A stretch of 55,661 nt of DNA, taken from assembly GCA_035550515.1 (NCBI GenBank), contig DASZOZ010000142.1, forward strand, positions 1 to 55,661, read 5' to 3'. The notes below the pieces were generated by a model. The model was not told the DNA's origin. It made no database searches and was given only the letters and a program-made list of their open reading frames with translations. The position numbers were made by a program, and so were the translations under genes. This DNA comes from DATARH01 sp035550515. GTDB taxonomy: Bacteria > Pseudomonadota > Alphaproteobacteria > ATCC43930 > CGMCC-115725. Shown in pieces: positions 41,004-48,785 of this stretch. Numbering within the stretch: the first letter of the stretch is position 1; each line of letters begins with the position of its first letter.

Positions 41004-41750
41004 CTAGCGGGTCAGGTTGCCGTTCGGGTCGCGCTGCTCGATGTGTAGCGCCCCCATCACCGACTCGACATTGGCCAGGTCGACCGGCTGGCCGTCGCTG
41101 CGGCACAGCGCGGCGTGCACCAGCCAGATATAGCCGCCGCCCCAGCGCGGGCCGCGTTTCTCGAACGCCATGCAGCGATCGGGGCCGACCGTGAAGTCGA
41201 TATAGGTCACATCGCCGGCTTCACGGATCGTGCCCCAGCCCGTTGCCTGCCGCGTCACATGGTTCATGTCGACCAGCTGCGATTGCAGGCTGCGCGGGAT
41301 CTGCTCGACATAGCAGTCCTGCCGCTGGTGCCCGAGGGCGCTGACGTAATAGGGGTCGAACACCAGGCTGTCGGCCTCGAACCGCAGCCCCGCCACCTGG
41401 CTGATTACCAGGTCGTGGGCGATCTGGCAGTTCGAGAGCTGCCGCGTGCCCTGGCCGTCGCCATGCTCGAAATTCATCACCGTCGGCCCGCGGCGGCAAC
41501 TGGCGTCGGCGCCGGAGCCGGCACCGACCCGTGAAGACGCGCAGGGCACGACCGGCCATTTCGCCTCTTCGACGCGGGTATTGCCAAAATAGGGCATGCC
41601 CGGCGCGGCTTGCGATGTCGGCCGCGTTTCGTTGGGGTTGGCCGGCGCGGTGACCTCCACGTCCGGCAGCGCCATCGGTTGCTGCGCCAGGGCCGGCCCG
41701 CAAAGCAGGGCGCCGAGAACGGCCGGCCCGGTGCTGGTAAACGCCCGCAT
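41004..41750 (-). CDS. Exported hypothetical protein with six cysteines
   Basis: The 248-residue protein has a signal peptide (MRAFTSTGPAVLGALLCGPALA, cut before QQP). A short proline-rich linker (LPDVEVTAPANPNETRP) leads into a domain with six Cys (VVPC, ASC, SNC, QDC, DRC, ALC), enough for three disulfides in the periplasm. The motif GGYIWLVHAALCRSDGQPVDLANVESVM closes the domain. I do not recognise a family. It is convergent with one CoA-transferase gene and divergent from another, with a 196-base upstream spacer. Confidence 0.7.
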   Translation of the reverse strand: MRAFTSTGPAVLGALLCGPALAQQPMALPDVEVTAPANPNETRPTSQAAPGMPYFGNTRVEEAKWPVVPCASSRVGAGSGADASCRRGPTVMNFEHGDGQGTRQLSNCQIAHDLVISQVAGLRFEADSLVFDPYYVSALGHQRQDCYVEQIPRSLQSQLVDMNHVTRQATGWGTIREAGDVTYIDFTVGPDRCMAFEKRGPRWGGGYIWLVHAALCRSDGQPVDLANVESVMGALHIEQRDPNGNLTR

Positions 41751-41946
41751 CTTCGTCTCCTATGCAAGACGGCTCTCGTTGTGCGCGCGCTTTTTTCGCG
41801 ATTGTTCGCCTTTTTGGACGCTACGGGCAACCGCCTTTGCGGTGCATGGGTCTTGGTCATTGCGGGCGGCGCGGCGACACAGCAATCTCCCGGGCCTGAG
41901 CGAAGCTGCGGCGCGGCCGCCGCGCGCGCCATGAGGGGGAGGACCG

Positions 41947-43116
41947 ATGCCGGACGCTCTTGCCGGAATCCGCGTGCTCGATTTCACGACGACGATCGCC
42001 GGCCCGCATTGCACCCGGCTGCTGGCCGATCTCGGCGCCGAGGTGGTGAAGATCGAGGCGCCCGAAGGCGACATGATGCGCACGCGCCTGCCGCTGCGGA
42101 ACGGCGCCAGCACCTCGTTCGGCCAGCTGAACACCGGCAAGAAGAGCCTGGTGCTCGACCTCAAGCGGCCGGAGGCGGTCGCGGTGGTGCACCGGCTGGT
42201 CAAGACCGCCGATGTCGTGGTCGAGAATTTCCGGCCCGGCGTCATGGCGCGTTTCGGGCTCGACTACCCAAAGCTTCAGGCGGTCAACCCGGCGGTCGTC
42301 TATTGCGCGATTTCCGGCTACGGCCAGACCGGCCCGTCGGCCGGGCGCCCGGCTTACGCGCCGGTGATCCATGCCAGCTCCGGTTATGACCTGGCGCAGA
42401 TCGCGCACCAGCTGGAGCCGCGCCGGCCGGATTACTGCGGCATCTTTATCGCCGATGTGCTGAGCGGTACCTACGCGTTCGGCGCGATCAACGCGGCCCT
42501 GGTCCAGCGCCAGGCCACCGGCCAGGGCCAGATGATCGACGTGTCGATGCTCGAAAGCATGCTGTCGCTGACCTTGGGCGAATTGCAGAATTCACAGTTC
42601 GACGTGCCGCTGCCGCCGCGGCCGATCTTCGGCCCGGTCGCCACCCGGGACGGCTATGTGAACCTGTCGGTCGCCAGCGAGCGCACTTTCCAGAACATGG
42701 CGGCCGCCGCGGGGCGCCAGGATTGGCTGACCGACCCCCGCTTCGAGAAATACCAGGACCGCCGCATCAACTGGGGTCAGTTGATGGACGAGTTGGAAGA
42801 ATGGTCGTCGCAACTGCCGACCGCCGAGGTCCAGGCGGTCTTCGACCGCCACGGCGTGCCCTCGTCGCCCTACCGCACGGTCGCCGAGGCGATGCAGGAC
42901 CCGCAGCTGGCGCATCGCCATTCGCTCGCCGAAATCCACGACAAGGGCGGCACCTTCCTCGCGCTCAACCCGCCTTTCCGCTTGACGGGCTCGCGCGCCG
43001 CCGCGGTGCCGCACGTCGCCGCCCTCGGCGAGAACAGCCGCGAGGTACTGTCGGCGGCGGGCTATTCGGAACAGGAGATCACAGCGCTGGTGAACGCCGG
43101 CGTGACGGTTGTCTGA
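41947..43116 (+). CDS. Family III (CaiB/BaiF) CoA-transferase with Ala at the catalytic Asp position
   Basis: The 389-residue protein is clearly in the family: IRVLDFTTTIAGPHCTRLLADLGAEVVKIE, NTGKKSLVLDLKRPEA, VVENFRPGVMARFGLDY, YCAISGYGQTGP. The active-site motif reads GRPAYAPVIHASSGYD, so the Asp expected after the aromatic residue is Ala138; the other copy (39658-40836) has VDQIAQ with Asp136. GGGGGAGGA precedes the start. Either it belongs to an Asp-independent subgroup, or another residue takes over, or it is not a transferase. The HpcH aldolase gene is convergent and 74 bases away. Confidence 0.85.
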   Translation: MPDALAGIRVLDFTTTIAGPHCTRLLADLGAEVVKIEAPEGDMMRTRLPLRNGASTSFGQLNTGKKSLVLDLKRPEAVAVVHRLVKTADVVVENFRPGVMARFGLDYPKLQAVNPAVVYCAISGYGQTGPSAGRPAYAPVIHASSGYDLAQIAHQLEPRRPDYCGIFIADVLSGTYAFGAINAALVQRQATGQGQMIDVSMLESMLSLTLGELQNSQFDVPLPPRPIFGPVATRDGYVNLSVASERTFQNMAAAAGRQDWLTDPRFEKYQDRRINWGQLMDELEEWSSQLPTAEVQAVFDRHGVPSSPYRTVAEAMQDPQLAHRHSLAEIHDKGGTFLALNPPFRLTGSRAAAVPHVAALGENSREVLSAAGYSEQEITALVNAGVTVV

Positions 43117-43123
43117 GGGAACG

Positions 43124-43190
43124 CCCCACCCTCTCCGGCAATGCAGGAGAGGAGAGGGACCCCGCGCCGAGAGGCGTGGGAGGGGTGGGG
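43124..43190. repeat. Compound palindrome between convergent genes
   Basis: An outer pair CCCCACCC (43124-43131) and GGGTGGGG (43183-43190) encloses a hairpin CTCTCC (43131-43136), 9-base loop, GGAGAG (43146-43151). It fills the gap between the CoA-transferase and aldolase stop codons. Likely an extragenic repeat that also ends transcription on both strands. Confidence 0.55.
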
Positions 43191-44129
43191 TTAGGCCGGC
43201 ATCGTCCTTCCCTGATACGCCCGCCCGATATCGGCGGCGTCCTCGCTGTGGCCGGCGATGATGCGGACGCCCTGGTCGATCTTCACCTTGATGTTGTCGG
43301 GCGTGGCGATTTCGAGAAAGGCGAGGCCGTTTTCCTTGCACGCCGCCAGCACGCGCTCGCGCGCCTCGGCCATCTCGGGCGGGTATTTGTCGCGCGGCGT
43401 CTCCTTGTAGCCGAGCGCCAGCGACAGGTCGCCCGGCCCCAGCTCGGCGAACCCCAGGCCCGGCGTCGCGAGGATGTCCTCGCAATGCGCGATGCCCTCG
43501 GGGCTCTCCAGTTTCACCCCGAGCAGCAGCTCGCCCTGCGGGTTCAAGGGCCACGGCTCCGCCAATTCCATGTATTCCGCCGGCGATACGCCCCAGATCG
43601 CCGCCGCCGTCGCCTCCGAGCCGCGCCCGCGCGTGCCGGCGCCGAGCCCGCCGCGCGACGGCTTGCCCGCAGCGCCCGTCATGCGCGCCAGCGGTGTCGG
43701 CAGCGACCGGTCGACGCCGTGGCGGTGATGCGGGTAGCGGCAGCTTTCGACAAAGACCCGCGCCGCGCCCGCGGTCTCGCATTGGCACAGCAGGATGCCA
43801 TGGGCGCCGCAGCCCAGGATCTGCCGGAACTGCCAGGCGTTGAAGCGGACGTGGTCCTCGTCGATGCCGTTGACCGGCGCCTCGACGATGACCGCCGGCG
43901 CGCGGTGGCCGGAGCGCGTCGGCCCGCCCTCGACGAGGCCGTGCAGGTAATGCGCGAGCCCCGTCATGTCGAACGCGCCGTGCTCCATGCCGACATTGAT
44001 GTAATCGGCCCAGGTGCCGGCATCCTCGCGGCCTTGCGCTGCCGTCAGCACATGCCCGGTATGGGCGCCGGCGTAGTAGATCGCCTGGCCCTCCGCCAGC
44101 AGCTCGATCGTGCGGTTGATGCGAGGCAT
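43191..44129 (-). CDS. HpcH/HpaI aldolase family protein with an insertion
   Basis: The 312-residue protein has the TIM-barrel aldolase pattern: a motif with His50 (NVGMEHGAFD), GCGAHGILLCQCETAGAAR, metal ligands Glu208 (GVKLESPEGI) and Asp234 (ELGPGDLSLALGY). Usual members read D-x-E-H, but here the first Asp is Gly47, and the arginine expected in the V-R-x-P strand is Glu83 (IVEAPVNG). Residues about 141-175 form an extra Gly/Arg-rich insertion. Such enzymes split 2-oxo-acids with a hydroxyl at C4, but with these changes the reaction is uncertain. It is convergent with the second CoA-transferase gene. Confidence 0.8.
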   Translation of the reverse strand: MPRINRTIELLAEGQAIYYAGAHTGHVLTAAQGREDAGTWADYINVGMEHGAFDMTGLAHYLHGLVEGGPTRSGHRAPAVIVEAPVNGIDEDHVRFNAWQFRQILGCGAHGILLCQCETAGAARVFVESCRYPHHRHGVDRSLPTPLARMTGAAGKPSRGGLGAGTRGRGSEATAAAIWGVSPAEYMELAEPWPLNPQGELLLGVKLESPEGIAHCEDILATPGLGFAELGPGDLSLALGYKETPRDKYPPEMAEARERVLAACKENGLAFLEIATPDNIKVKIDQGVRIIAGHSEDAADIGRAYQGRTMPA

Positions 44130-44218
44130 CGCGCCCTCCTTGTCCGTCTCACCCCTCTGATAGCAGAACCGGCCGGACCGCTGTGATAGACTCTCGCCGT
44201 GCCGAAGGAGGGTCCGCG

Positions 44219-45346
44219 ATGACGGTGCAACCAGCGGCGGAAGCCCACATCACCCATGATCCGGCCTATGAGACCGTCGCGCCCGACGATTTCGCGGCGA
44301 TGGTCGAGGTCGACCGCTATCCCCGGCGCTCGGACGCCTTCGACGGCATCATCGGCGCGACGCACGACCATTTCTGGGACCCGCACAACCCGGCCTATCT
44401 CGATTTCGCCGCGCCGTTCGATCTGGAGCGCGAGGCGATCATGCCGCTCGAACGCTTTCCCGAGTTGAACTGCGCCGCCACCGCGCATCTCGACGAGCGC
44501 ACCAAGACCCGGCTCGCCAACCAGATCCAGCGCTGGACGATGTCGAACATCCTGCATGGCGAGCAGGGGGCGCTGTCGCTGTCGGCCTCGCTCTGCGATA
44601 TCCTGCTCGATCCCGGCGCGCAGGAATACGCCGCCAACCAGGCGCGCGAGGAGGCGCGCCATGTCGCGGCGTTCAGCCGCTACATCGCGGCGCGCTGGGG
44701 CGCGCCCTGCCCGGTCGGACCGGTGCTCGGCGAGTTCCTCGACGACATCGTCAAATCGCCGGTCGTCTACAAGAAGCTTGTCGGCATGCAGATGCTGCTC
44801 GAAGGGCTGGCGATGGGCGCCTTCGCCGGCATCCACGCGCACACCCGCGACCCGCTGCTCAAGCGCCTGGTGCAGCTGGTCATGACCGACGAGGCGTTCC
44901 ACCACAAATTCGGCAAGATCTGGGCCGATCGCACGATCCCCCGGCTCAGCCGCGCGGAGCACGAGCGGGTCGAGGACTGGGCGGCGCAGGTGTTCGAGAT
45001 GCTGCTGTTCAACCTGTCGAGCCTGGCGCAGCGCGCCTATGTCTACGAAGCGTTCGGGCTCGATGTGAAGGTGCTGCGCGAGTCGGTGCGCGAGGTGTTC
45101 AGCGGCGGCCGCAAGAACGCGCTGCGCGAGGGCAGCAACATCTTCCGCGTGCTGGTGAAGACGCTGCTGAAGGCCGGCATCGTCACCGACCGGACGATCC
45201 ACATCTACGCCGCCTGGGTCGACACCGACGAACTCGACGCCGAGGGGGATGCGATGGTGGGCGACGCCATCGCCGCCGAGGGCATCGAATACCTCCGCGC
45301 GATCAACGCCGGCCGCCGGGTGATCGGCCGGAAAGCGACGGCCTAG
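44219..45346 (+). CDS. Ferritin-like diiron protein (possible oxygenase)
   Basis: The 375-residue helical protein has an almost perfect carboxylate-bridged diiron ligand set: Glu115 (LHGEQG), Glu145-x-x-His148 (EARHVAAF), Glu195 (LLEGLAMG), Glu225-x-x-His228 (DEAFHHKF). Both Glu-to-ExxH spacings are 30 residues, as in ferritin-like oxygenases. GAAGGAGG lies just upstream of the ATG; an earlier in-frame start at 44183 is less likely. Family members include AurF-type N-oxygenases and ribonucleotide-reductase-like oxidases, and this one has no assigned substrate. It shares its stop region with the convergent aldo/keto reductase gene (4-base overlap). Confidence 0.78.
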   Translation: MTVQPAAEAHITHDPAYETVAPDDFAAMVEVDRYPRRSDAFDGIIGATHDHFWDPHNPAYLDFAAPFDLEREAIMPLERFPELNCAATAHLDERTKTRLANQIQRWTMSNILHGEQGALSLSASLCDILLDPGAQEYAANQAREEARHVAAFSRYIAARWGAPCPVGPVLGEFLDDIVKSPVVYKKLVGMQMLLEGLAMGAFAGIHAHTRDPLLKRLVQLVMTDEAFHHKFGKIWADRTIPRLSRAEHERVEDWAAQVFEMLLFNLSSLAQRAYVYEAFGLDVKVLRESVREVFSGGRKNALREGSNIFRVLVKTLLKAGIVTDRTIHIYAAWVDTDELDAEGDAMVGDAIAAEGIEYLRAINAGRRVIGRKATA

Positions 45347-46317
45347 CTCCTCCCCGTCACGTTCGCCAGGTGCGGGGCGTCGAGGCCGACGCCGACGAGG
45401 TGGCCGAACAGCCGGCCGATCGTCTCGTGGTCCGCGGCCGGCAGCGGCGGCTTCAGCAGCGAGCCGATATTGGTCTTGAGATGTGCCGCGTTGCCGGTGC
45501 CGAACAGCACGACATCGACCCCCGGCTCGTGCCGGACATAGCGATAGCAGGCATCGACGACGCTGCTCGCGCCGCCCTCATGGACGAGGAAGCCCAGCGG
45601 GTTCTCGGTCTCGGCCAGCTCGCGCGAAACCTGGCCCTCGGCGACCAGCGCGCGCAGCGTCGCCTGCAGCCGGCCGGGCTGCGAAAAGACATTGCGCACC
45701 GCGAACATCAGCAGCGTCCCGACCTTATGCTGCAAGGTCAGCGGAAAGACCCGTTCGCGCGCGTTCTGGTGCATCATCGAAAACCCGACCATGCACACGT
45801 CCCACACACCATCCTGCGCCGCCCGGTGCAGCGTTTCGTGCTGCAGATCGTGCGGCGCGGTTTCGGTGATGCCGAGAAAGCGGAACTTGCCCTTGTCGCG
45901 CTCGCGCAGCAGCACCGGCGCGAGCGCTTCCAGCGCGTGCCGGTAATTCGCCGGCGGCACGCCGTGCAGCTGGTAGACGTCGATGTAATCGGTGTCGAGT
46001 TCCCGCAGCGATCGGTCGAGCGCCGCGACGATCCCCTCCGGCGTCGCCCGGCCGGTGCTCCAGCGGAACGGCGCCTTGGTGCAGACGACGACCTGGTCGC
46101 GCGGCACCGGCTTGAGCGCCTTGCCCAGCACGCTCTCGGTGCCGTAGGAGGCGGCCGTATCGAACAGGTTGACGCCCAGCTCGAGCGCGCCGCGGACGAT
46201 CGCGATCGCCCCCGCCTCATCGCCGCCGGTGCCCAGCCCCAGCCGGCTGAACCCGCCGCAGCCGAGCCCGGCAACGCCGACTGTCAGCCCGGTCCGACCG
46301 AGGGTCGTGTAGTGCAT
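45343..46317 (-). CDS. Aldo/keto reductase
   Basis: The 324-residue NAD(P)H-dependent reductase shows the full catalytic tetrad: Asp53 and Tyr58 (LFDTAASYG), Lys81 (VVCTKAPF), His118 (VYQLHGV). The TIM-barrel N-terminus (MHYTTLGRTGLTVGVAGLGCGGFS) and the C-terminal VVLFGTGNAAHLKTNI phosphate-binding stretch are standard. It reduces aldehydes or ketones to alcohols, and the substrate is open. It is divergent from the toxin-antitoxin pair across 70 bases, so the TA operator could also affect it. Confidence 0.9.
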   Translation of the reverse strand: MHYTTLGRTGLTVGVAGLGCGGFSRLGLGTGGDEAGAIAIVRGALELGVNLFDTAASYGTESVLGKALKPVPRDQVVVCTKAPFRWSTGRATPEGIVAALDRSLRELDTDYIDVYQLHGVPPANYRHALEALAPVLLRERDKGKFRFLGITETAPHDLQHETLHRAAQDGVWDVCMVGFSMMHQNARERVFPLTLQHKVGTLLMFAVRNVFSQPGRLQATLRALVAEGQVSRELAETENPLGFLVHEGGASSVVDACYRYVRHEPGVDVVLFGTGNAAHLKTNIGSLLKPPLPAADHETIGRLFGHLVGVGLDAPHLANVTGRS

Positions 46318-46352
46318 CGTCTGTCTCCCTTCTGCAGCGGCAGGCCGAGCAT

Positions 46353-46385
46353 AGACAATATGGCTATGGGATAGCTATATTGTCT
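46353..46385. promoter_or_regulatory. 33-bp near-perfect palindrome, toxin-antitoxin operator
   Basis: The left arm 46353-46367 and the right arm 46371-46385 match at 14 of 15 positions (AGACAATAT...ATATTGTCT, with inner GCTAT...ATAGC around GGG). It ends 2 bases before the antitoxin ATG and covers the place where a ribosome-binding site would be. TA systems of this type autorepress through antitoxin binding to such palindromes. No Shine-Dalgarno is seen, so the message may be leaderless. Confidence 0.82.
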
Positions 46386-46387
46386 CC

Positions 46388-46639
46388 ATGAGCCGCTACA
46401 GCGTCGCGCAAGCCAAAAACCAGCTCTCCGAGCTGATCGACCGGGCGCTCGGGGGTGAAGGCGTCGTCATCACCCGACACGGCCAGCCGGTCATCGAGTT
46501 CAAGCCGATCAGACATCGTCTACGGCCGATGACGGACGCGGATTTCGAACGTTTGCGACAGCATCGGGCGCGCCTGACGCCTGCCAAGACCGATGCCGTG
46601 ACCTTGGTGCGTCAGATGCGCAACGATGAATGGCGTTGA
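46388..46639 (+). CDS. Antitoxin, Phd/YefM family
   Basis: The 83-residue protein begins with the Phd/YefM fold: MSRYSVAQAKNQLSELIDRALGGEGVVITRHGQPVIEFKP. The C-terminal tail (residues about 45-83, rich in Arg, Glu and Asp) is the part expected to bind the toxin. The toxin gene overlaps it by 10 bases in another frame. The strong palindrome just upstream is the likely autoregulatory site. Confidence 0.9.
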   Translation: MSRYSVAQAKNQLSELIDRALGGEGVVITRHGQPVIEFKPIRHRLRPMTDADFERLRQHRARLTPAKTDAVTLVRQMRNDEWR

Positions 46640-47058
46640 GCCATTACCTCGACACGAACGTTCTCGTCAGCTTTTTCGCGCGAGATGAATTCAGCGAGCG
46701 CGCGGAAGCATTTCTCACGGCGACCCGCGGGCCGTTCGTCATCAGCGATTTAACGGCAGTTGAATTCTCGGCGGTCATTGCTCGACAGGTCCGCATTCGG
46801 GAACGGCCGCGCGGCGATGCCGCCGCGATCTTTGGTGAATTCGACACCTGGTGCGGCGATTCTGCCGAACGCGTCGCTGTGGCGACGGAGCATTTCGCGC
46901 TCGCCGATCAGTATTTGCGGCGTCTGACTCTTGCGTTGTCGGCCCCTGATGCGATCCACATCGCTGTCGCGCATCGCAGCGGTTCGGCCCTGGTGACCTT
47001 CGACCGGCAAATGGCCACCGCCGCCCGCAGGCTCAATCTCATCGTGGCCGCCGCCTGA
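46630..47058 (+). CDS. Toxin, PIN-domain ribonuclease (VapC type)
   Basis: The 142-residue PIN-domain protein carries the four acidic residues expected for metal-dependent RNA cleavage: Asp8 (YLDTNVLVSFF), Glu45 (LTAVEFSAVIA), Asp107 (LSAPDAIHIA) and Asp125 (LVTFDRQM). It overlaps the antitoxin gene by 10 bases (ATG within the antitoxin's last codons), giving coupled translation. Its substrate RNA is unknown; related VapC toxins cut initiator tRNA or rRNA. Confidence 0.9.
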   Translation: MALSHYLDTNVLVSFFARDEFSERAEAFLTATRGPFVISDLTAVEFSAVIARQVRIRERPRGDAAAIFGEFDTWCGDSAERVAVATEHFALADQYLRRLTLALSAPDAIHIAVAHRSGSALVTFDRQMATAARRLNLIVAAA

Positions 47059-47126
47059 TCGCACAAAGCATTGCCGCTTCCAGCCCTGATGCGCCATGCT
47101 CCGTCTACAAAGCGGGGAGGGCGATC

Positions 47127-48320
47127 ATGCGGCTCGACGACGTCGTCAATATCGAAGACCTGCACCAGATGGCGAAGCGGCGTCTGCCGAAGATCGCTTT
47201 CGATTTTATCGAAGGCGGGCTGGAGGACGAGCGTGGCCTCGAAACCAACACCAGCGCCTTTCACAAGCATCGCCTGCTGCCGCGCTATCTGGTCGACGTC
47301 TCGAAGCGCGACCAGACCCGCACGATTTTCGGCCAGACCTTCAACGCCCCGTTCGGCATCTCGCCGACCGGCGGCGCGGGGCTGTTCCGCCATCATGCCG
47401 ATCTGATGCTCGCCGAGGCGGCGCGCGACGCCAACATCCCCTACATCATGTCGGGCGCAAGCAACGACACGATCGAGGCGGCGGCCAGGATCGCGCCGAA
47501 GAACCACTGGTATCAGCTCTACGCGGCGCGCGACCCGGCGGTGAACGCCGACATGATCCGCCGCGCCGCCGACCAGGGCCTCGGCGCGCTGGTGCTGACC
47601 GTCGATACGCCCGCCGGCTCGAAGCGCGAGCGCAACATCCGCAACGGTTTCGGCAACATCCGCGGCGGCCTGCTCCAGGCGCTGTCGCTGAAGCCGTCGA
47701 TCCTTGTCGAGGCGTTGGAGCACCCGGGCTGGATCGTCGAGTATTTCCGGCGCGGCGGCGGCACGCCGATGCTCGGCAACTGGCAGCCTTACGCCCCGGC
47801 CGGTTCCAATGCCGAGCAGGTGATGAAGTACGCCTCGTCGGTCCGCCCCTTCAATGCGCAGACCTGGCGGGATGTCGAGCAGTACCGCAAGCTCTTTCCC
47901 AAGGCGCTGGTCATCAAGGGCATCATGGCGCCGGACGACGCGCTGCGGGCGATCGATGCCGGCTGCGACGGCATCCTCGTGTCGAACCATGGCGGGCGTC
48001 AGCTCGACCAGGCGCCCGGCTCGCTCGACGTGCTGCCGGCGATCCGCGCCGCGGTCGGCGACAAGCTGACCCTGCTGCTCGACAGCGGTGTGCGGCGCGG
48101 CGCCGACATCCTGATCGCGCTGGCGCTCGGCGCCGATTTCTGTTTCTTCGGCCGTCCGACACTGTACGGCGCCGCGGCCGGCGGGCTGGCCGGCGTCAAG
48201 AAGGCGATCGACATCTTCGTCAACGAGATCGACCTGGTGATGGGGCAGATCGGCTGCCCGAGCCTCGACGTGCTCGGCCCCGATTTCCTCTGGCAGGACG
48301 AGCGTGGGCGCAATCGGTAA
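47127..48320 (+). CDS. FMN-dependent alpha-hydroxy-acid dehydrogenase
   Basis: The 397-residue protein belongs to the lactate/mandelate dehydrogenase and glycolate oxidase family: FDFIEGGLEDERGLETN, APFGISPTGGAGLFRHHAD, YQLYAARD, TVDTPAGSKRERN, VIKGIM (Lys), SNHGGRQLD with the catalytic base His288, and DSGVRRGADILIALALGAD (Arg). All active-site residues are present. It oxidises a 2-hydroxy acid to a 2-oxo acid, transferring electrons to quinone or oxygen. A GGGGAGGG site precedes the start. The ABM monooxygenase gene follows after 9 bases. Confidence 0.9.
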   Translation: MRLDDVVNIEDLHQMAKRRLPKIAFDFIEGGLEDERGLETNTSAFHKHRLLPRYLVDVSKRDQTRTIFGQTFNAPFGISPTGGAGLFRHHADLMLAEAARDANIPYIMSGASNDTIEAAARIAPKNHWYQLYAARDPAVNADMIRRAADQGLGALVLTVDTPAGSKRERNIRNGFGNIRGGLLQALSLKPSILVEALEHPGWIVEYFRRGGGTPMLGNWQPYAPAGSNAEQVMKYASSVRPFNAQTWRDVEQYRKLFPKALVIKGIMAPDDALRAIDAGCDGILVSNHGGRQLDQAPGSLDVLPAIRAAVGDKLTLLLDSGVRRGADILIALALGADFCFFGRPTLYGAAAGGLAGVKKAIDIFVNEIDLVMGQIGCPSLDVLGPDFLWQDERGRNR

Positions 48321-48329
48321 GGGAGAAGC

Positions 48330-48650
48330 ATGATGATCGCGATCTGGGTAAAGGTGCGGGTGAAGCCCGACCGGCGGCAGGACTTTCTCAAGGCCATCGA
48401 GGTCGATGCGCTGGGGTCGGAGCGTGACGAGCCGGGCTGCGCGCGGTTCAACGTGCTGGAGAACGCCAACGAGCCGAACACCTTCTATTTCTACGAGGTC
48501 TATCGCGACGAGGCGGCGCTCGAGGCGCATCGCGCGGCGCCGCATTACGCCGTGTGGCGCGCCGCGGCCGATACGCTCGACGGCCCGACCGAGGCGGTCC
48601 GCTGCACCACGGTGTTCCCGGCCGCACCGGATTACTGGTTCAAGAGCTAA
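48330..48650 (+). CDS. ABM-domain monooxygenase-like protein (putative quinol monooxygenase)
   Basis: The 106-residue protein is a dimeric alpha+beta barrel (antibiotic biosynthesis monooxygenase, ABM) domain: IAIWVKVRVKPDRRQDFLKAI, EPGCARFNVLENANEPNTFYFYEVYRDEAALEAH, with the aromatic-rich PHYAVWRAA. YgiN-like quinol monooxygenases belong here. The start has a GGGAGAAGC site and sits 9 bases after the hydroxy-acid dehydrogenase. A second ATG follows at once, so 48333 is an alternative start. Confidence 0.82.
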   Translation: MMIAIWVKVRVKPDRRQDFLKAIEVDALGSERDEPGCARFNVLENANEPNTFYFYEVYRDEAALEAHRAAPHYAVWRAAADTLDGPTEAVRCTTVFPAAPDYWFKS

Positions 48651-48688
48651 GCCGCAGCGCCTCCAAGGACGACCGATGGCAGGGCGTG

Positions 48689-48706
48689 CAGGCGGTGGAC
48701 CGCCTG
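48689..48706. terminator. 7-bp hairpin after the ABM gene
   Basis: CAGGCGG (48689-48695), loop TGGA, CCGCCTG (48700-48706), 38 bases after the ABM stop. No T tract follows, so this is a possible terminator only. The DUF1330 gene starts 80 bases further on. Confidence 0.4.
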
Positions 48707-48785
48707 GTGATCTTGCATGCGGTTAGGTTTTGGCGAATGCAGCGCCGCGGGCTAGGCTGCGGCAACAAAGACACGGGAGAACATC

